DNA from: Cheiracanthium punctorium
Taxonomy: Eukaryota > Arthropoda > Arachnida > Araneae > Cheiracanthiidae
NCBI GenBank assembly: GCA_038373885.1
Contig: JAWZYV010016922.1
Span: 496,001 to 560,000 of the forward strand
Length of the DNA: 64,000 nucleotides
Reading direction: 5' to 3'
Shown: positions 11,401-24,800 of the stretch, one piece after another
Layout of the letters: each line of letters starts with the position of its first letter
Numbering within the stretch: the stretch's first letter is position 1
Program-made: the position numbers and the translations under genes
Notes under the pieces: generated by a model
What the model was told of the DNA's origin: nothing
What the model saw: the letters and a program-made list of their open reading frames with translations, nothing else
The model's database searches: none

Positions 11401-14400
11401 TCCAGACACCAGTACTTTGAAATAGTCCAAAAACAGCATAGCTCAGGAGAATTTTGTAATTTTGGAAAACCAATGAGGAGTTTGTCACCAAATGAAACAT
11501 CAATTGGTAGTCTTTCATCTTTTTATCCCTGCATTTAATGCTGATGATAGCTCACCACCCCAGTGAACAGTGGGAATTTGAGATGCTCTTTTTATGGAAT
11601 CAGCAGATTTCTTATAATTTTTTGTATCCTATGAATTGATCACTTTTAATAATAAACTCAAGTATTATAATCAAGTGCTTCTAGTAATGCATGAAGAAGA
11701 CCAACAGACTAACAACAAAGAGGCATCACTACAAAAATGCTTAATAATTGCTTTTATATATCACTTTATCTCTCAAGTTAGTATGTATTAAAAGATGCTT
11801 ATCAATCAAAAAATTTGTATGGTTTAGTTTTGAAGCAATTAAGACCAATAAATAAATAAATAGACAAATAAATTTAGAAGTTAGAAAATAAGGGACATCC
11901 TAGTGCACTTACATACGTACATGTTATACAGTATCATCCGGAATCTAACACGACCCCAAAAGTTTTCATCAAGATAATTAGAAAAATCCTATATTTAGAC
12001 CTCAAATTTAGTGCAAGTCAGGTTTTTAATGGGCAATGATCAGTCAAAAACATTATTATATTCGGGCCAATACTTTGGTATTTTTATAAATTTTTCCTCT
12101 GATGTATTTAAAAGTACTGATTTGCTTGCATCAAATAAAAAAGAAATGACCAGATTTTAGCTTTTCTATATTTATTTATAATATTGTGATTCCTGCACCC
12201 ATACTTGCTAACACCTGTGATTGTGATCCTTTACAAAACCATAAAGTATGCAAACTTAAAAAAAAAAAAAAAAATAATAATCAGTGTTAAAATAGGTTAC
12301 ATTTGCTTTTTATTCATGAGCTCAATTAAATATGGGATATAGTATATTAGGAATATCCATATTTGTAAAATAAAACTTATAGCATTTAAGATTACTCATA
12401 TGGTAGAAACACATTAAGAAGTGTAAAATTTTTATCCAAAAAGGTCCTTAAAAACTTTCTAGGAAAGCCCTTTAATTAGTCTGTTGAGTATATTTCTAGT
12501 TCACCGATGTAGCTGTAAGGAAAATGGCACATGCAATCATGATGCATGGAAGATTTTGCCCATGTGAGGAAGAGGAGACCAATTTTAAATAAAGAAGGCT
12601 ATGAGGCAACCAAAATATATTTTTATAGGTGTTTAGAATATTTAAATTTTTATTATTACAGATTATAGTCTAATTTTGTTATACTTTAATTCACTGGTTT
12701 AGTTCTTAAAATAGTAATGTGTCTGTGTAATGATATTTTAATTAACATTATTAGTACTTATTAAAAACATGCCATTAGTAATATTTATAAAATTATGTTT
12801 GTGCATTTTCAGCTGTGCAGGAAGAACGCCAAAGGAATAAGGACAGAAGTGAAAATGAAGTTGAAAGCACAAGCAACATTCAAGCAGATATCACTGTTGA
12901 TAGGATCCTTGAAGCTGAAAATTGGATGGAAGCTAAAAAAGAACCTGTATGATTTTTTTTTCTTTAATTTTAATTTGAACGGTTAAATTTATTGAATTTA
13001 AAACAGTGTAATTTAAACCATTTTTTCATTCCCAATTTTTGGAGTTACTTTTAATAATATTTGTGTATTTGATTTTTTTTTTTAAACCATTACAGAATGC
13101 TGTAAGATACATAAAACTTTATTGGGTTGATATTTTTTTCTTTTCTTTCTTTCTTTTTTTTTTTTTTTTTTTTTTTAATTCTTTATGATAAATAGAGCAC
13201 AAATTTACACCGTAGTGAAGATCAACATTATTATCATTTTCAGAATATGCATCTAATTATGATTCTTAAATAAAGGCACACAAACTCAATCTTTCCATTA
13301 ACATTAATGCAATAAATATATTTAAAATTTGTTCTTATTTGTAGCTATTTTGAAGAAATATTGTCCATAATTACTCATGTTTTAATTTCTCTGGGCATAA
13401 CTTTTTTGGCCCATTAAATAATTGTTGTTCTCCACATAGGTAAATATGTAATTTTGAACTTATATTTTACTTTTACATTGGAGCCTTGAGTTGATGTATT
13501 CAAAGGCCCCTTGCATAAGTGAAAACTTCATGTTATGAAATAAAGTATTTATGTATAACTTCAAATACTCACACAGTTATTCTGAACACTTATAAACACC
13601 TCTCAAATAATCTTAAACCTTTCCCTAACTATATATTACTATTCTCTACATAAAGTAATAAATAAAAAAGTCAAGTTTAGACTAGGATGTTTTGGGTGCT
13701 TCTGCCTTCAGTGATGCTATGAGGGATGAAATACCGTTTGCTGGTTGGCTCTTTCTTTAAGTACAAATGACGAAGATGATACTTAACCCTCACACACAGC
13801 ACTTTTGCTTGCACTTCTAATTTTTGGTCAAAAATGTATGTGTTGTGGGGAAGGAGTCCACAGTAACTCTGAGATATGTTGCTCGTGAAAAACTTGCATA
13901 ATATCCCATTCACGTAAGATAGATTGTGTTGTACTGTGAGTCCATTGTATCCCTAAAGCTGACGAGAGTGCACATCATATTGAAGCACAATTTATAAACC
14001 TGCTATTTATTTCACACTTCCCCTTCCTCATTTAGAGTATGTCTATAATAAGTTGATAACAACACATTTTTAAGATGAAAAGTAAATCTTGTGTTTGCAA
14101 AAGTTGGCTACATCTGATCTAGTATCCTTAGTAGTGTGATAAATATTAAATATTTTATGTTATTTTATAGTGGGGTTTTTTTTCAGTATTTAATTAATAA
14201 TATAAATTTTAACATATTTTAAATTACCCAGCACCATTTTACGCGATTCATTAATGTATATAGTACTTAAATAATTACATCCAGAAACAAAATTTTTATA
14301 GTTGAATTTATTTTTAGAAGATTATTATATGTTCTTGACAGTCATTGACAATCTTTTAGTAATATTTAAACATAACTTATAAGACTGACTCAGTGCTATT

Positions 14401-17400
14401 CAGTTTCTTGTGAAAATCTTGAGGTTCAAAGTGAATTTTAATAAATACAATACAAATGCATTATTGACATGATTTTCATTATATTCCCTATTGGGAACAT
14501 TGATCACTTCGTCTTAGTGTAGTGTTGCCATAATCACAGACAACAACGACTATACATTTAATCTGGTTTCAAAAACGGAATACAGCGATGGATAGCTTTA
14601 AGTAAAAAAGCAAGAATGAACAAAAGATTTATTTTTAAATCTTGGTACATGAATCAATTGAATAAAAAATTTTAAATATAAATGAAAACAAAGTATTTTA
14701 CTTTTAAAATATGAAAATTGAGCTTAAACATTTATTCCTTAGAACAGTGGGAAGCATTTTAGATGCAATATTTTCCTATGCTCATTGAAATATAATTTTG
14801 TGTTAATTGTTTGGAACCCAGTGGCAGAATTTTGTCATGCTTTTTGCGACAAGCTGCAGAAATACCGAAATTTTTCTGAAACACAATATATATGTATTTA
14901 TACATGCACATACACACAACCATGTGGGTGCATTTAAACATTGTTAATTGAAAATTGCAAATACATGAAAGTGGTCTTCAGCACATTTTTCGAATCTATT
15001 GAAGACAAGTTGTCTGCAGAGGATCATTTTGTTTCTGCAACAACGCCGCCATGTCGCTCTGTTTCTGCCATGGGGTATGTAAAATATAATAAAGCAATTA
15101 AAATTATTTATTCTTTCATTTTATTAAATTGTTAAATATAATTAATTTCACAGCAAAAGATTCCATAAATACCATAATTTCCTGCCAATAATCTGCAGAT
15201 TATCTGTTAAAAAACATTAAAAAATTACCATGTGGATTATCCACCGCCGCGTATTATCTGTGACATTTTTTTTTCCTTGAGGAAAATTTTGGCCCTTGTA
15301 ACTTTAGTTTTTCTATCTGAAAATAAAAATTGGGACTCTTTTTGCTACTAGATGGCGCTGGTTAACAAACTACAACACGAATATGCGCGTACACTAAAGA
15401 CTAGATTATTTTTTCCTGCACATAGTTCTCAACTTGTGATATCTTAATCTAGCTTTTTATTGGTCAAAAGTTGTACCACGGGGCTACAACTGTTCCCATT
15501 CGTCACCGGGCATCATTAAAAATTTTAGCAGCTTGATCATGCAGAAAACTTTCTAAATTGATATTTCCATCAGCTATTCTAATAAGATTGCTTAAATTTG
15601 CACTTGAAAGTTTACGGAAATTTGCACTTGAATTATTAATGAGTATTCAAAGAATCACATCCAGTTTAAATAAGCAACTTATTAACTATAATATTTTATC
15701 TGGTATAATAAAATTATATAATATAACTTAATATTTATATAAATATTAAATTATATTATACTACAAAGTTGGTAAGATACAAATATGTGTGACAAATTTA
15801 AAACAGATATATTTAAGTCCAAATTCTTACAACAGTCAAAGCTAGATTATCTGGCATTTAACCGGAAAATTTCAGCTTCCCTCTTATTTATTTTTTGGAG
15901 AAGGGTCTTCTTAAAAGATTGATTAACTCTTACTGTGAACCGCAACTAAACTTAGAACAGAAGGGGGGGGAATATTGATATCCTCCAAACTGCCAGAGGA
16001 TTGAGGATATCAATAATTCCATGAATCGTGGTGATATATAAAAAAACAAACAGATGAAAATGCTCTCAAAACTCATATACGACGGACGTACATACAAAAA
16101 CAAAACACTTTACAGCTGCGGAGAAGAAGGAGAAAAATCAACACGTCAGCTCTGCTTATCGGAGTTTTTTTTTTTTTTTTTCTCTCGCGCCCGATTTCCA
16201 CAGTAGTAGAGTGAAAACAAATTTTTGTATTTGTAAACTGACGTTTTTAAACTTTCAAACAGCGAGCAAGAATTTCGCGCAGGTGGCAAATATCTTGCAG
16301 TGCGAGAATACCTTGCGTAGTAATATTTTTTCAGCAGATTTTTTTAAAAACTATGCGAGATTATCGCGCTCTAGCGGGAACCCTGTAAAATTACCTTTCA
16401 TTCTCCTCTCTCCCGTTACGTCACTGGATGATGGGCAGAATAGCATGGGGAAAGAAATATGCGCTGCGATGATTCAAAGCAGAGGAACAGCTACAAAATT
16501 ATACCTTTGTTTACTTTAATTTTTTTTAAGTGTTCAGTAAATTATCTTTGTATTTATTTTTTTTCAGTACAAATTTCAATTTTTATAATTTATTTCTCAT
16601 CAATTTAGCACAAAATGTGTTGTATGCCGAAATCAACATGCGTTAACAATATCGATGTAATTTTGAAAAATATTGATAGCCTGCTTCAGAATATCCGCGA
16701 ATAATACGGCGCCGCGGATTATACGATGTAATTTTTTTTTCTGAGCTAATAAAGCCGCTTGCGGGTTATATGCCGATGCGGATTATAGGCATTGGCATAT
16801 AATCCGCAATTAATTACGGTAATTTATTCTAATATATTTGATTACCTGAACTTACTAGTTATTGCAAAAAAGGGTGCTTAAGTACTATCCCTGCAGTCAT
16901 TCTCGCCAAACTGTTTTTCGTCAAATATGCTGGCAAACTGCTTCCAATCGTATTCCAAAACATCAATAATTTCATGCATCCGACATTTTATCAAATTTTA
17001 TCAAATCGACAATCTATCTTGGCAAGGTCGCTGGGATAATATAGAAGCACAGTGAAAGAATTTTGTCATGCTTTCTGCAACAAGCTGCAGAAATACAAAA
17101 ATCTTCCTGCACAATATATATTTATGCATGCATGTACACAAAAAGGTGTGTATGCATTTAAACATTGAAAATTTACATTTAATAGAAAATTAAATTACTT
17201 TAGGTTGTCAATAATTAGTTTATTAAAAAACTGATTTTCAAGCAGCATGTGTCTGCAGGGGATCATTCTGTTTCTGTGACAATGTTACTGTGTCACCCTG
17301 TTTTTGCCATGGGGGTTTGGAATATCTGTTAGAAAGTTATTTTCAACGTTAGTGCCAAAAGAGCTATTTTATTTCACTGCTTTCCTTTATAAATTTTCAT

Positions 17401-20400
17401 TTTTTAGATAACCATTATTAGCACAAATCAGCCATAGTTTAAATCCAAAGCAAGTTGGTTTTCCACAAATTAACATTTTAGATGAATGGTGACTGTAAAA
17501 TGGAACATTCATTTATCAGTGCTAATATGACTGCCAAATAAACAAAATTGAAATTTTGTTCAATTCATCATAAATTAGTTCAATTTTACCCAACATATTA
17601 GGAGCTTGCAATGAAAATTTCTTATGATTAAAGCAATCAAAATTTCTTTTTTCCCCCTTCTTCTTGGCATGAGTAGATTTAATAAAGAAAGCAAGGTTTT
17701 TGCTCCAGGAATCATTTTTGGTGAGTACCTGGTGATATCTACTCAGTAAGAATAAGAACGTCCTCAAAAATACACAATATTTTTCCAGCCAGTTTATATG
17801 TTATTTCCCTTTTGCACAGCATAATGGATGTCATGGTTCCTGCAAAATGAATTTGATAAATATATCTATAGATCCCTCTTTCATTAGTCCTGGAAATTTA
17901 TCAGATTTTTTTTTTTTTTTTTTTTTCCTAACTAAATACAGCACTCTTTTTCCATCCATTTAATAGCTTCTCTTTTTAAAATTTAGAACTACAAAATTTG
18001 TTCTTCAATAGAGAAATCTGATGCATCAAACATCATAATTCTTAAATCATGACAGTTAATATCGGCTTGGTTTAATTTTTTGTTTCTCTATCTAGTGTTA
18101 CCCAGCAAGCGCACACACATATAAATTACGTATTCCTGATGTCGAAAATAGGTCGAGGAAAAATTACAGCAAAAAATAGCGTTTAAAAGAGATCAAACAT
18201 GCATTGTGTTGTCGACGTTATAAAGAGCCGTTGTATGCTGGTCAGGGAGGCAGCTGACTTTCGACTGTTAGGTTGGTCACCCTCACGAGGTCTATGTTAC
18301 GTCAATAGATCACCGATTTTCCGCTCATAGCTTCGGCGATCTGAGAGACCTCCCAGCCAGCCAAGAAGAAACACATGGAGCACCGAGAAATTTTTTAGCT
18401 TAGTTTATAGTCAGTTTAACGTCGAATAAACAGTACAGGGGAGACAAACGTTGCCGTGTCCTTTCACACGACCTTTGACCTGTCCACCCCACCCGATTTC
18501 TCAGAATTTTGGAGAATGCTGAAGTCACGTCACAGATGCCTTTTTTTCTTCTTTTTGTGTGTGTATTCGGTCATGGTTCGCTTCGCAGTTTTTTTATGCA
18601 AAGGCAGATCTAGCTTCATTTTCATCGCATGGTCACTGGCTGAGCTCAGCTGCGCTGCACAGAAGAGTACATTTTCGATAGTTTTAACTATAAAAGTGTA
18701 TATTTTTCAAGAATCTCTTAATATTTTCAAGTTTAATGCTAACACGATTTATCGTTAGCTTGACATGTATTAATAAGTTTGTCTGGCTCTCTTTAAATTG
18801 TGTTGGCCGGTGTTGTTAAAGTTTGTCGGGGTAACTACTAATTTTAATCCGGCCGTAAAAATTTTAGAGGTGAATTAAATAATTACTTAACTAATACTTA
18901 TGTGCTTTGTTTCATTTAATCATTTTCATTTTAATCGCTAATTATAAGTCTTGTTATTTTTTATTGTAGAGTGAAATATACAGATACAATTACCATAAAA
19001 TCAACTGCTTACCTTAAACATATAAAATATTTTTTCTCATAATAAGCACGATCTTACTTAATGTGAGCTTACTATAACAAAAGTCAACCATTATTGCATT
19101 ATGGCTTAACTTAGAATGAAATAGGTTAAGCTTTTCATGCAAAGGTAATTTTTTTTTCTTTTTAAATTGTATACTAATATGTGTGCATCTAGTATGTAAT
19201 ATAAACCTGTTTGGAGTAGTAAAATTTAACAAATCAAAGAATTAAGAGAGATAAATAAAAAACTGTTTGTGTAATGAAGTAGGCAAGATTTTTCTCGTGG
19301 GACTGGGGGGGGGGGACTAAAATTTATAGATAGAAAACTTGTTCTCATTTTATTACAGGGAAAAAGTAATAAAAAAAGCAGGCTTTTTTTTTTCCAGTAG
19401 GTCTTTCCTTGATGATTTTGTGAAATCCTGACAATTTATAAATGTACTAATTATACCTCAATTCTAGATAATTAGAGAATGTGTGAGTCACATACTATTT
19501 ACATACATCGTGAAAGCATGGAAATTAAAGCAGTTCTTATCTTGTGCACATGCCGTTTTAAAAAAAGGAAACACTTTATAGTTTTAAATATAAAACATTT
19601 TACTACTGGTTTTAGCTAATGAAAAGCAATTTTGAATTAAATGTTCAGTAATAACAAGTTTTAAATTAACTTCTAATCGTTTAGATAAAGTTATAAAATA
19701 TATATTGATAAAAGTTTGAACATATACAAAAAATATATTAAAGTTAAAAATATAATCTTGATTTTGAATTGAACTCATAAGTAACTCTCATAAACAGCAT
19801 ATGTCACTATTTTACATATTAAAGGGTTTCCATTTTTCCCTGGTACATTTTATTAATCATTTTCACTGTATTGGGTATTTTTAATAAAAAATTATTTAAT
19901 CTACTGTTATAAAGAATCTAAATATTTTCATATACTGGTGAAAAAATAACTTTTTTATATAAAATAAGTAAATTATATTTACTGTTAGTAAAATTGCATT
20001 TTAAACTGTATTAGTTAACTAAATTTACCAATATTTATTTAATTTTTTAAGTTACTTTTTCACCAATATATGAAAATATTTAGATTGTTCATAACTTTGA
20101 ATTAAACAGTGTCCCCCCCTTTTTTTTATTGAATATACTTAATACAGCTAAAACAATTCATAAAATGTACTAGGGGGGAAAAAAGTAAATCCTTTAAAAT
20201 ATAAATTAGAGACATAGCTATTAATGCGAGTTACTGATCAGTTCAAAATATCAAGATTATATTTTTTCTTTAATATATTTTCTTTGTGTTCAAATTTTTA
20301 TGAATGCATATTTTGTAATTTTATCAAAACGATCAGAAGTTAATTTAAAACTTGTTATTTCTGCATATTGGATTAAAAATTATTTTTTCATTAACTAACA

Positions 20401-21842
20401 AACTTATAGTAAAATGTATTTTATAGAAAAATAAAGTGTTTCCTTTTAAACGGCAAAAGTGCACAAGATCAGAGCAGATTGAATTTCCATTCCTTCACGA
20501 CGTATGTAAATGGTATGTGCCCATTCTCTAAATGTCTGGAATTGCGGCATAATTACTACGTTTATAAATGGTCAGAATTCGACAAATTCTGCGAAGTCTT
20601 TAAGGAACGACTTCTATTAGACGAATATAAGCCGGTTTTCTCTGTTCTGTTGAAGCAATTCGACAATGTGTAACGTATAATCAACCACTATGAGCTGAAT
20701 TTTATAAACGGATTCCGAGAATCTGTCTACCTTTGCCGTTATAGCGACGAGCGTTCGACCAATATTGGGGATTATCTCTTCCTGGCGGTCACCCTTTTCC
20801 ATTCTTGCGCCGTAGTTAAGCGAGATTGTTATCTCTCACGGTCACCCCTCGCGGGTGATATCCCGTCTAGAAGTTCAGCGCTCGACGGGCAAACAGGTGG
20901 ACATATCCAAGGATTTTTAACATTGATGATTACTTCGACGGCGACGTTAATTCGATGTATCGTGGCTGGCTGGGTTAGTTTCTGACAAGATCACATTCAA
21001 CATATTTCAAAATGAGAAATGAATATACAAGTGTGTTGATAAAATTTAACAATTTTTTTTCACAAAATTATTAAATTCCCTTTTCCTGGTAAACAGGGGA
21101 AAAAAATTGAAATTTTTAATTCAAGAATTATGAAATTACCTTAGTCTTTGAAACAATTTCGTATGTCTTTTTTCCCTTAAAAGAGGATTCCTCTTTCTTT
21201 CATTGAAACTCCTATTATAGAAAAGTATGCTGTCCTCCAAAATAGTGGCAACAGGCCAATGTTCCCACTTTGAAAAATGAATGCTTAATAAATTACTTGT
21301 GTTTTTCTAATTTATATATAAATTTCTAAGTCCTATCTTATAATGAAAGCTGTTTTAAAGATAAGTATTGGTTTTTAGAAGCATTTGATTTTTAAAAATA
21401 TTTATATGAATTTTTTAGCTTTGCTATTTAAAAATTTATGAAAATGGTCTTTTTTTTTTTTTTTTTTTTTTTTTTTTGGTACATTTCCCTACTAAGGATG
21501 GAAATATAGCATGTATTTAAAAAAAACTCAAAACACATTTTAACTATATCTGCTAATTTTTTCATTGCAATATTGATTAAATTAATTTTTAAATTTAATG
21601 TTTCCAGTTAGAAAATTGACAAGTAAGAGGTTAAATTTTGAAATGTATTACTTAATTGCTATTAGTTAAATTATTGATTATTTTAACTTAGTCATGGATG
21701 TAATATGTCCCAAGTTCGGTCACACTTTAAGAAATGTTGACATATACATTGATTTCATGTAATGAGAAAAATACTTTGAAAAAACCATAATTTCTTTTTC
21801 AGCAAAACTCAAAGTAAATATTTTTCTTTTTCTTCCTTCCTT

Positions 21843-21880
<38 letters not shown>

Positions 21881-24800
21881 ATACTATTATAAACTCGTTC
21901 TTTTTTCCCTTGTGTAAATTTCTATTACTTGAAAACAAAAATACAGATTTTTTTCAGATGCTTTATGCACACACTCTCGCTGACCAATAAATAACCTGAA
22001 TAAAGCCTGCTTTACACATACCAGTGCATTTCGTTAGATGCTTCTGGATACTATCCAACTATGTGTGTACTACCACAGAGCAATGAGTAACCAGAATAAA
22101 GACTGGCTTACAAATGGGATTTTATAAAAGCTTCCTTATAACTCTGAATGGAATTTATGAATATTTGTCTAAAATATAAGCACTGTAATTCACCTACGTA
22201 TCATTATAACCATTTTAGATTTTTAGGAATGACTGAACTATTTTAAGTGTATTATTTATAGAAATCAACCTACTTTTCTGTTATGACAAACATTATGACG
22301 GATCTATTTACGATTCAACACATAAATAATAATAATTAATGAAAAAAGTTGTTCTTATTTCACTACCTGTAGTTTCTAGCACATAGTTTGTACATATTTA
22401 ATTATTAATGGCACATAATAAATATTACATATTTTGAACTAGTTCCATTCCTGAGTTAAATGTAAGCAGTTTTCTTCCTCATAGACATGTCTATTTTGTT
22501 TATATTTTTAGGATTTGAACATGTGTCAAGTTGCTGATCAGCAGTCATTTAGACTTGTGGAATGGGCTAAGCATGTTCCTCATTTTAATGATTTGCCTTT
22601 AGGAGATAGAATAATTTTATTAAAATCAGGTAATCTTTTTTTTTTTTTTTTTTTTTTGGTGTGTTATGAAAATTGTTCATAAAATTCAACTACTGTCAGC
22701 TTGGTAGAGTATTAATTTTTCTTTATGTATTTTCATGTAATTTTGAGATAATTTGGGTTTATATACCTTGTTCTGAAGTTTTTAAAAAGTAAAAATAAAA
22801 ACAAAACTGCAGTAGTAAAATCCTGGTAAAATGAACTTCAAAAGAATCAAGCTCAAGTTTGTTATTCTGAAAATTCTGTTATTGAAATTTCATTGTGACA
22901 GAATTAGTGCTAACAAATTTCTTTTAATATGAATGTATTAATGTAATCTTTGATGATAATGTACATAATGTATTAACTTGAACTTTGCTTGAATTATGCT
23001 TTGAACATAATGTATTCTTTTAATGTTTCATACTTGCCAAGCACTTTTTTAACAACTTTACATGGAATTCCCCTTTATGTATGCATTTTAATGAATTTTG
23101 AATTTTTTTTTACTTTAGTAAAATTTGGAAATTTTAATCTATTACTTGAAAATTTATTATTCAGGAATTTTTTGTGGTTTTGTTTAAGATTTCTGGATTC
23201 CCCCCTCCTTGATTGATTAATTGCACTGTTTGTTCATTAAAGTTCTTTCTAGGAAAAATTTCATTCAGTATGCTCCAGCATCCCAATTTCAATCTTTTCA
23301 AGTCCATTTTGAGAACAGATATTTTTCCTTTGGTATATTTTTATTTGAACATGCAATATATCATAATAGTGAAAGTTACTTCAAATTTAATTATTTTTTT
23401 AACCAGCTTTTTTTTTTTTTTTCCGTGTAAAATAGTAGAGAAAAAATTTTATTGAATAGGCTAAATTAAAGTATGAAAGAAAATGATACAAATTAATAAT
23501 AGTTAAATTGAAAAAGAATGTTTTTAGTACGAAAAAATATTAAAGCATACAAACTTAGCATGATGCTTTAAAAAAAAAATCTGTTTGAGTTATAATTTTG
23601 TAGTACTTTCTTTTGTGTCACAGAACTGCATTTTTTTCTTCTCTAATGTGTTTAAAGTTAATGGTATGTCTAGAGCGATTTTTTTTTTTAATGACTTAAA
23701 GAAACTTAAAGTTGTTAAAACTTAAAAGTGTCTCACGAGTTCATTTGATGAAAAACATTAAGTGCTGTTTGCCTACTATTTAGTAAAAATCATTAAAAAT
23801 GATGTTTGCACACTATTTCTTAAAAATCATTTAAAATATTATTCACATGCAATTTTACATCTTAGGAATTTCAAGAGTTGGCAAGTATATTGTATTCGCA
23901 AATCTGGAATATTCATAATAGTGAAGCTCATCATAACAAGATTTTTTTTTGTAACTGATTTTTTTAAACCTGGTTTTTGAATAACTCCCCCTAACCAGTG
24001 GCAGCTCATGATCAATTTCTGTGGTTTGGGCCCAAAAAATGGTGCCAATTTGAATCAGGGGGGAAAATATATACATACACAGGGTGGCCACGCGTCCTTG
24101 AAAACCTGGAATGTCCTTGAATTTACAAAAAAAAAAAGTTCAAGGCCTGGAATGTGCTTAAATTTTGAATGCATGTCTGGAATGTCCTTAAATTTTGAAA
24201 GGAAGTCTGGAATATCCTTAAATTTTACCATCCAATTGCTGAATTTTTGTTGTGTTATCGGTTATTCCCAGCCCTTGCAATAATGAAACCACGTACCATG
24301 GAGCCGCTATGTACAAACACGAAACGCATGCTTGGCTGGCACTGCAGTGAGCACTGAGAAAGATGACGTATGCTCGTGATGCTCTTTTCCTCTTAAGCAA
24401 TTGAAATTCGTGGTGCGATCTTGTACGGCTGTGTGGAGGGGAGAGGGATTTTCCTGGTCGGAAGAATCTTTTAAAGCGATTGATTCATTACCTTTGGGAG
24501 ATTTCGTGTGGAAGGGGAAATGCGCAAGATTATTTGACAATGAGAAATAACAGGCTACATTCACTTATACAGATGCGTGTATGTACTATGTAGGGCCAGT
24601 TCGAGAATTTATCGGTCGGTTATGCACCGGTGCTACCGGTTGCAGTCATTCTTCGGTTAAGTGACGTCACGGTTGTCAACCAGTTTCGGTCATCTTCACC
24701 ACATCAGATTTCAAGCCGAGAAAACAAAAATAAACATTGGCAACACTATGCTAATAACCGGAATAACCCACCTCGCTAACGGGGTCATTCTGGTCACGCT

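Larger units (their letters stand above)
10428..12812 (+). other. RXR: RXR intron 4
   Basis: About 2.4 kb. It holds two small TIR elements (10636-10860, 10904-11141). From 11142 on it is AT-rich with a G run near 11171 and no recognisable feature; 11330-11720 is somewhat less AT-biased but gave no protein match I recognise. Confidence 0.5.
12947..22511 (+). other. RXR: RXR intron 5 (9.6 kb)
   Basis: The largest RXR intron. Listed separately are duplicated modules at 14825 and 17055, TIR elements at 15170 and 16873, a possible solo LTR at 18099, a long inverted repeat at 19375-20640 and a GC-rich piece after it. 12947-14824 and 20991-22511 show only AT-rich DNA, long T runs (13146-13176, 21450-21477) and an A run (21848-21878). 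A short minus-strand frame at 13677-13913 resembles nothing I recognise. Confidence 0.5.

Noticed and set aside
16211..16519. 102-codon frame in a GC-richer island
   Set aside because: No domain, inside a degraded TIR element, no splice context.
18456..18758. 100-codon frame
   Set aside because: Inside the possible LTR; Phe-rich with T runs; not a recognisable protein.
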